From Loxodes magnus (taxonomy: Eukaryota; Ciliophora; Karyorelictea; Loxodida; Loxodidae): a stretch of DNA of 64,000 nt. Both the position numbers and the translations under genes were made by a program. The stretch spans positions 1,178,001 through 1,242,000 of the forward strand of contig CAMPDV010000021.1 in assembly GCA_946699065.1 (NCBI GenBank). The letters run 5' to 3'. Positions 60,365 through 64,000 of this stretch are shown in pieces. The number at the start of each line of letters is the position of its first letter. The first letter of the stretch is position 1. The notes beneath the pieces were generated by a model. It ran no database searches, had not been told where the DNA came from, and saw only the letters and a program-made list of their open reading frames with translations.

Positions 60365-62548
60365 ATGAGCTAAAGTCGAAATATTTGGGGATGGGGAAGT
60401 GATAGTAGTGGACAATTAGCTTAAAAAGTTCCTTATTAACTACATAATTACCCAAAACTTTGTGATATTAAGAAAATCCCTCAAATTATATAAATTTCGT
60501 GCGGTTCTGAACATGCAGCTTTTCTCACACCAGAGGGAGCAGTTTTTACAATAGGAAATAATGAGGAAGGACGTTTAGGAATAGACAAAGAAGAAGTTTA
60601 GACTTCTCCAGTACCTGTTCTAGTTGAAGGGTTAAAGAATTAAAAAATTATTTAAATAAGTTGTGGATAATTCCACACTCTTGCTTTATCTGAATAAGGT
60701 GCTGTTTATTCATGGGGATTTGGAAATGATGGAGCTCTTGGGTCAGGCTCGACCTAAACTGAGTGAAAGCCTATAAAGGCCTTGTTACCTTCTGATTTTA
60801 TAGCAGTTTATATTTCAAGTGGTTCTAGACACTCTGGAATAGTTGGCTATTATTAACTAGAAGATTCTAAAGAAAATCCTAAATTTATTTTATTAATGTG
60901 TGGTGCTTCCAATGCAGGCTAATTAGGAACAGGAAGTAAAGATTAAGAACTAACGTTTGTGTTTGTTAATGTCTAAAATAAATAAAATAAGGCAAGGGAG
61001 GAAATTATGTAGGTCAGCTGCGGGATTTTTCATACTTTAATTTTAACTAAAAAAGGAGAAGTTTACTCTTGTGGAAGCAACTAGTTTGGATAACTGGGGC
61101 ATGGAAATAAAACTTCTTCAAGTGTGCCTTTAAAAATTGAAAGTCTGGAAAGTATTGTAAAAATAGCAGCTGGGTAACATAGCGCAGCAATTAATAATGA
61201 ATAGTGTCTATTTATATGAGGATCAGGAGTATTCGGTCAATTTTTAGAACCTCATTTAGTTAAGTAAATTAAGGAATCTGTTATTAATGTAGATGTAGGT
61301 GGAAATTTTGGAGTTGCTTTAGATGAAAAAGGTTAACTCTGAAGCTGGGGTAATAACTCTTCTGGAGAACTTGGGACAGGAGATAATAATCCTAGAATTG
61401 ACCCTGAAATATTTTTTTAAAATAGATATTTAAGGTAAATTAGTTGTGGAGAAGCTTTTGCTATGGCTTTAGGCTGAAGAGAATATGAAATAGCTAAAGA
61501 ATATTAAAGTTAGAAACAATAAAAACCATAATAGAAAAAGGCAGTTTAGTAGCAATAGTCACAGAGATAAGAGGAATAGATATTAGTAAAATAGGTTAAG
61601 CAAGAAAATATCATATAAAAAGCTCCTGAATAAGAACTTTATCAATCCTCACCATAAGAGGAAGAAATGACTTCTTATGAAAAGCATATTAGAGAATACT
61701 CAAAGAAGCAAAAATAAAAAGTTCATAAGCAATATTAAGAATTGTAAGGTCATCAAATTTAGCCTGAGTTCGTTGATAATACCTAAAGAAAACTTATTTA
61801 TGAATAAGAAAATAACCCTCAATAATAATTTTAACCTTTTGAATAGCAATTCATTTAACCTGTTCAAAGTTAATTTACATAGAATGTAAATTCCTTTAAT
61901 AAAATGAGGCCGTCAGAGAATGATAAAGAAAACAAATTAGAGTATATTAGCTAGTAAATCTCAGAATTAAAAGGGATGCTAGCTAATATTTAAGGCCCTC
62001 AAAAGGAAGATCTAAAAGCAAGAAATAAAAATTTAAAAAGTAATTTGAACTAAAATGCTTCCAAGAAAGTTAAATACACTTCCAATGCATTTTATAAGAA
62101 CTAAAAATGGGAAAAACCTATCATTACAACATAAGATTTGCAAGTTTCTCGTATACGTTCAAAGCGGGAAGATCCTATTCAAGTCATTAAAATCTAATCA
62201 TTTGCAAAAATGGTTATTGTAAGATAAAGATATAGGAAACTTAAATAATTCTTAAAAGCACTTAGTAAGGTACAAGCTTTAGTAAGAGGTGCTAGAGTAA
62301 GGGGCTTTGTCTGAAGAAAATATAGATTCGCAGTCAAAAAGCCCCAAAGTGTAAAACGTATAACGTTGGAACTTAAAAACAATTAAAATTTTGAGTTTTT
62401 GAAAAAAGAGATTGAAGAACTAAGAGAAGAAGTAAGAGAATTATAAAACTGGAGACATGAAGTAAATATACTATTGGACAGACATGAAAAAGCTTTCAGA
62501 TATTTATTTGAACAACTGGGAACTCTGTCAAAGAAGAACTAAATGTGA
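60365..62548 (+). CDS. RCC1-repeat protein with IQ motifs and coiled coil
   Basis: 727 codons, ATG 60365 to UGA 62546-62548, no intron. Residues 1-375 form an RCC1-type beta-propeller with the repeated GxxxxGQLG / SCGxxHTLAL signatures (WGWGSDSSGQLA, ISCGQFHTLALSEQGAVYSW, CGSNQFGQLGHG, WGNNSSGELGTGD). UGA = Trp is forced in FIWGSG and LWSWG. Then a Gln-rich linker. At ~residues 600-660 are two IQ-like calmodulin-binding motifs (IQSFAKMVIVRQRYRKL, VQALVRGARVRGFVWRKY), followed by a C-terminal coiled coil (KEIEELREEVRELQN). Probably a calmodulin-linked scaffold or Ran-type regulator, perhaps ciliary; no Ran-GEF residues can be claimed. Confidence 0.9.
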
Positions 62549-63281
62549 TCTAAACTTTACTATATTTTAATAATATTTCAGATACACTATAACTATTTTC
62601 CTTAAGTATAATATATCTTAATCAAAGCTTTTAATATTCACTTATTAAGAGCATCTATTTAAAAATCTTTCTAAATAGCACTCTTAAAATATAAATCTTA
62701 GATTAACTAGAAAAAATTTAGATCTAAAAGTACTAAAATAAACTTGATAAATACTTAGTAATAAAATAGTTAGTTAAGTTGTAATTAATAGCTTCAGTTC
62801 TTTATATATATAGTATTTTATATATACATCTGCATTATAAATTTCTCCAAAATTAAAATTTTAACAGCTTAATTAATAAAAACTATTATAATTAGAATTC
62901 CTATAATGTTTATGTTGCTCATTAGTAAACTAAAATCTCAACAATCTTAGATCTAAATCTTATCGTTAAACTTTAAATTATAATCGTTGTTAACATAATA
63001 AAGTATGAATAATATATGAAAAAGATTGGATGTTAGCTACAAAAATACTAAAATCTTTATTTAAGTTTAATTTTCAAGTTATTTTTCACTTATAAATCAA
63101 AAATTATAATGATAATTAATATTATACGAATAGAGCTTGAATTGTTCTACTAATTTAATAAAGTAATAAAAGCAATTTTCACTAGAAAAATATAGCAGAT
63201 TGATTGCTTATAAGTTACTAAATTCTTGAATTAAGGTTTGAAATTAAAAGTTTTATGTTTTACTTTTTATTATGATTATTA
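62549..63281. other. Intergenic between convergent genes
   Basis: A+T-rich 3' flanks of RCC1 and WD40 genes; no gene seen. Confidence 0.4.
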
Positions 63282-64000
63282 TCAAGATTTTGCCTAGAAT
63301 ATCTTTAAATATCCGTCGTCACAACCACAAGCCATTCCAGTTCCATTATTATTGAAAGAAAAGCTCCAAATTTAATCTTCGAAATTTATTCTTTGAATTG
63401 GTATTCTTTGCTCTAAATCCCAGATAATTAAGGTTTAATCAGCAGAGCAGCTTGCAAAAATCTATTATGATGAATTAAATTGGCATGAAGTAATTATGTT
63501 TTAGTGCTCCTTTTGAGTTTAGCATATCTTCATTTATGTCTTTCTAATTTATTTAAAATAAACTTACGTATCATACAAGCAAAGAGTTGTATCGTCACTT
63601 CCAGCCAATAACATAGAATTATCATGGCTAAAACTAAGAGTTCTAACAGCTCCAGAGAAGTTTTCGAATTTCTTTAAAATAGTGCCTTCAGTTTTATTTA
63701 GTAAGAAAACTTGTCCATTCATATTTCCACATGCTATCTAATTCTGGGATACTGCAACACTATACACAAAATTAGAAACATTAGTATTATACTCATATAA
63801 TTTTTTAGCAGAATTAATTTCATAAACTTACAGTTTTCCTTAGTCTCCTGTAATTAAAATTTAGTCATTATCAATAAATTTGACTGTTCATAGTTACACT
63901 AAAGTTAAAAAAGTTACTAAAATCAGGCTTTATTTTGTTTACTAGACTAAAATTTTGCATGTTCCAAATATTTAAAGTACCATCTAAGCAACTAGCAGCT
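63282..64000 (-). CDS. WD40-repeat protein, 5' part outside window
   Basis: Partial; ends at UGA 63282-63284. Exons 64000-63918, 63898-63568 and 63543-63282, joined over introns of 19 nt (63899-63917) and 24 nt (63544-63567); frame starts at the second base. WD units: CLDGTLNIWNMQNF, MQLWTVKFIDNDQILITGDQ, FVYSVAVSQNQIACGNMNGQ, VRTLSFSHDNSMLLAGSDDT, CSADQTLIIWDLEQRIPIQ, and an end IWSFSFNNNGTGMACGCDDG. The first intron must be removed for the propeller to continue. Beta-propeller scaffold; partner unknown. Confidence 0.85.
63544..63567 (-). other. 24-nt intron in WD40 gene
   Basis: GTAAGTTT…AAATTAG. Length is a multiple of three and contains no UGA, so retention would insert 8 residues; splicing restores the WD spacing (LYDT|KTQM). 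Confidence 0.55.
63899..63917 (-). other. 19-nt intron in WD40 gene
   Basis: GTAACTTTTTTAACTTTAG. Without splicing the next WD strand is lost; with it KPDF joins MQLWTVKFIDNDQ. Confidence 0.8.

Noticed and set aside
1..64000. tRNA, rRNA, CRISPR arrays or telomere repeats
   Set aside because: I looked for cloverleaf arms with TTCGANTC-type loops, rRNA signatures, regular repeats and CCCTAA-type arrays, and found none convincing.
1..64000. Bacterial or organellar origin (A+T-rich, UGA = Trp)
   Set aside because: Actin, H3, calpain, YTH and tiny GT-AG introns are nuclear eukaryotic; Mollicute or mitochondrial codes do not use UAR as Gln.

Overview
The window looks like somatic (macronuclear-type) nuclear DNA of a ciliate with a reassigned genetic code, most like a karyorelict such as Loxodes. 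Read with the standard code it seems almost gene-free. Read with UAA and UAG as Gln, and UGA as Trp inside genes but stop at their ends, it resolves into about 25 well-formed genes. Conserved families fix the reading: actin, calpain, a YTH domain, RCC1 repeats, a HAD phosphatase and WD40 repeats all need UAR = Gln. Calpain, YTH, RCC1 and WD40 need internal UGA = Trp, and nearly every recognisable gene ends at a UGA. The DNA is very A+T-rich, spacing is tight (28-40 bp between several neighbours), and the introns I could fit are only about 16-28 nt. Species assignment is inference; coordinates and frames were worked out by hand.

Layout. 0.3-7 kb: a PAM2-motif protein, a small membrane protein, a long coiled-coil protein with a C-terminal beta-rich domain, an unrecognised protein and a TMEM230-like protein. 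7.6-21 kb: a calpain, an unrecognised coiled-coil protein, a 1777-residue protein with three CEP164-type WW modules, a DUF4795/QRICH2-like coiled-coil protein, a ribosome-recycling-factor-like protein and a small basic protein. 21.6-34 kb: a YTH m6A reader, a Gln/Asn-rich protein, a kelch protein, and a 2704-residue coiled-coil/EF-hand protein carrying an internal tandem duplication. 34-42.5 kb: gene-poor, with shortened or broken genes, including a decayed NACHT-like/pentapeptide/WD40 gene. 42.9-51.4 kb: a HAD phosphatase, a divergent histone H3, a helix-turn-helix protein, a LamG-GT13-like glycosyltransferase relative and a small Cys-containing protein. 51.7-64 kb: another coiled-coil protein, a SelW-like selenoprotein with its own SECIS hairpin, a divergent actin, a second helix-turn-helix protein, an RCC1-IQ protein and a partial WD40 protein.

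Functional theme: many products are of ciliary or cytoskeletal type (CEP164-like WW, DUF4795, long coiled coils, actin, RCC1-IQ), as expected of a heavily ciliated cell. The most notable item is at 55.4-55.75 kb. A selenoprotein W homologue there has UGA at both positions of the redox CxxU motif, and a SECIS-shaped hairpin follows 12 nt after its stop. In that cell UGA would mean stop, Trp and selenocysteine.
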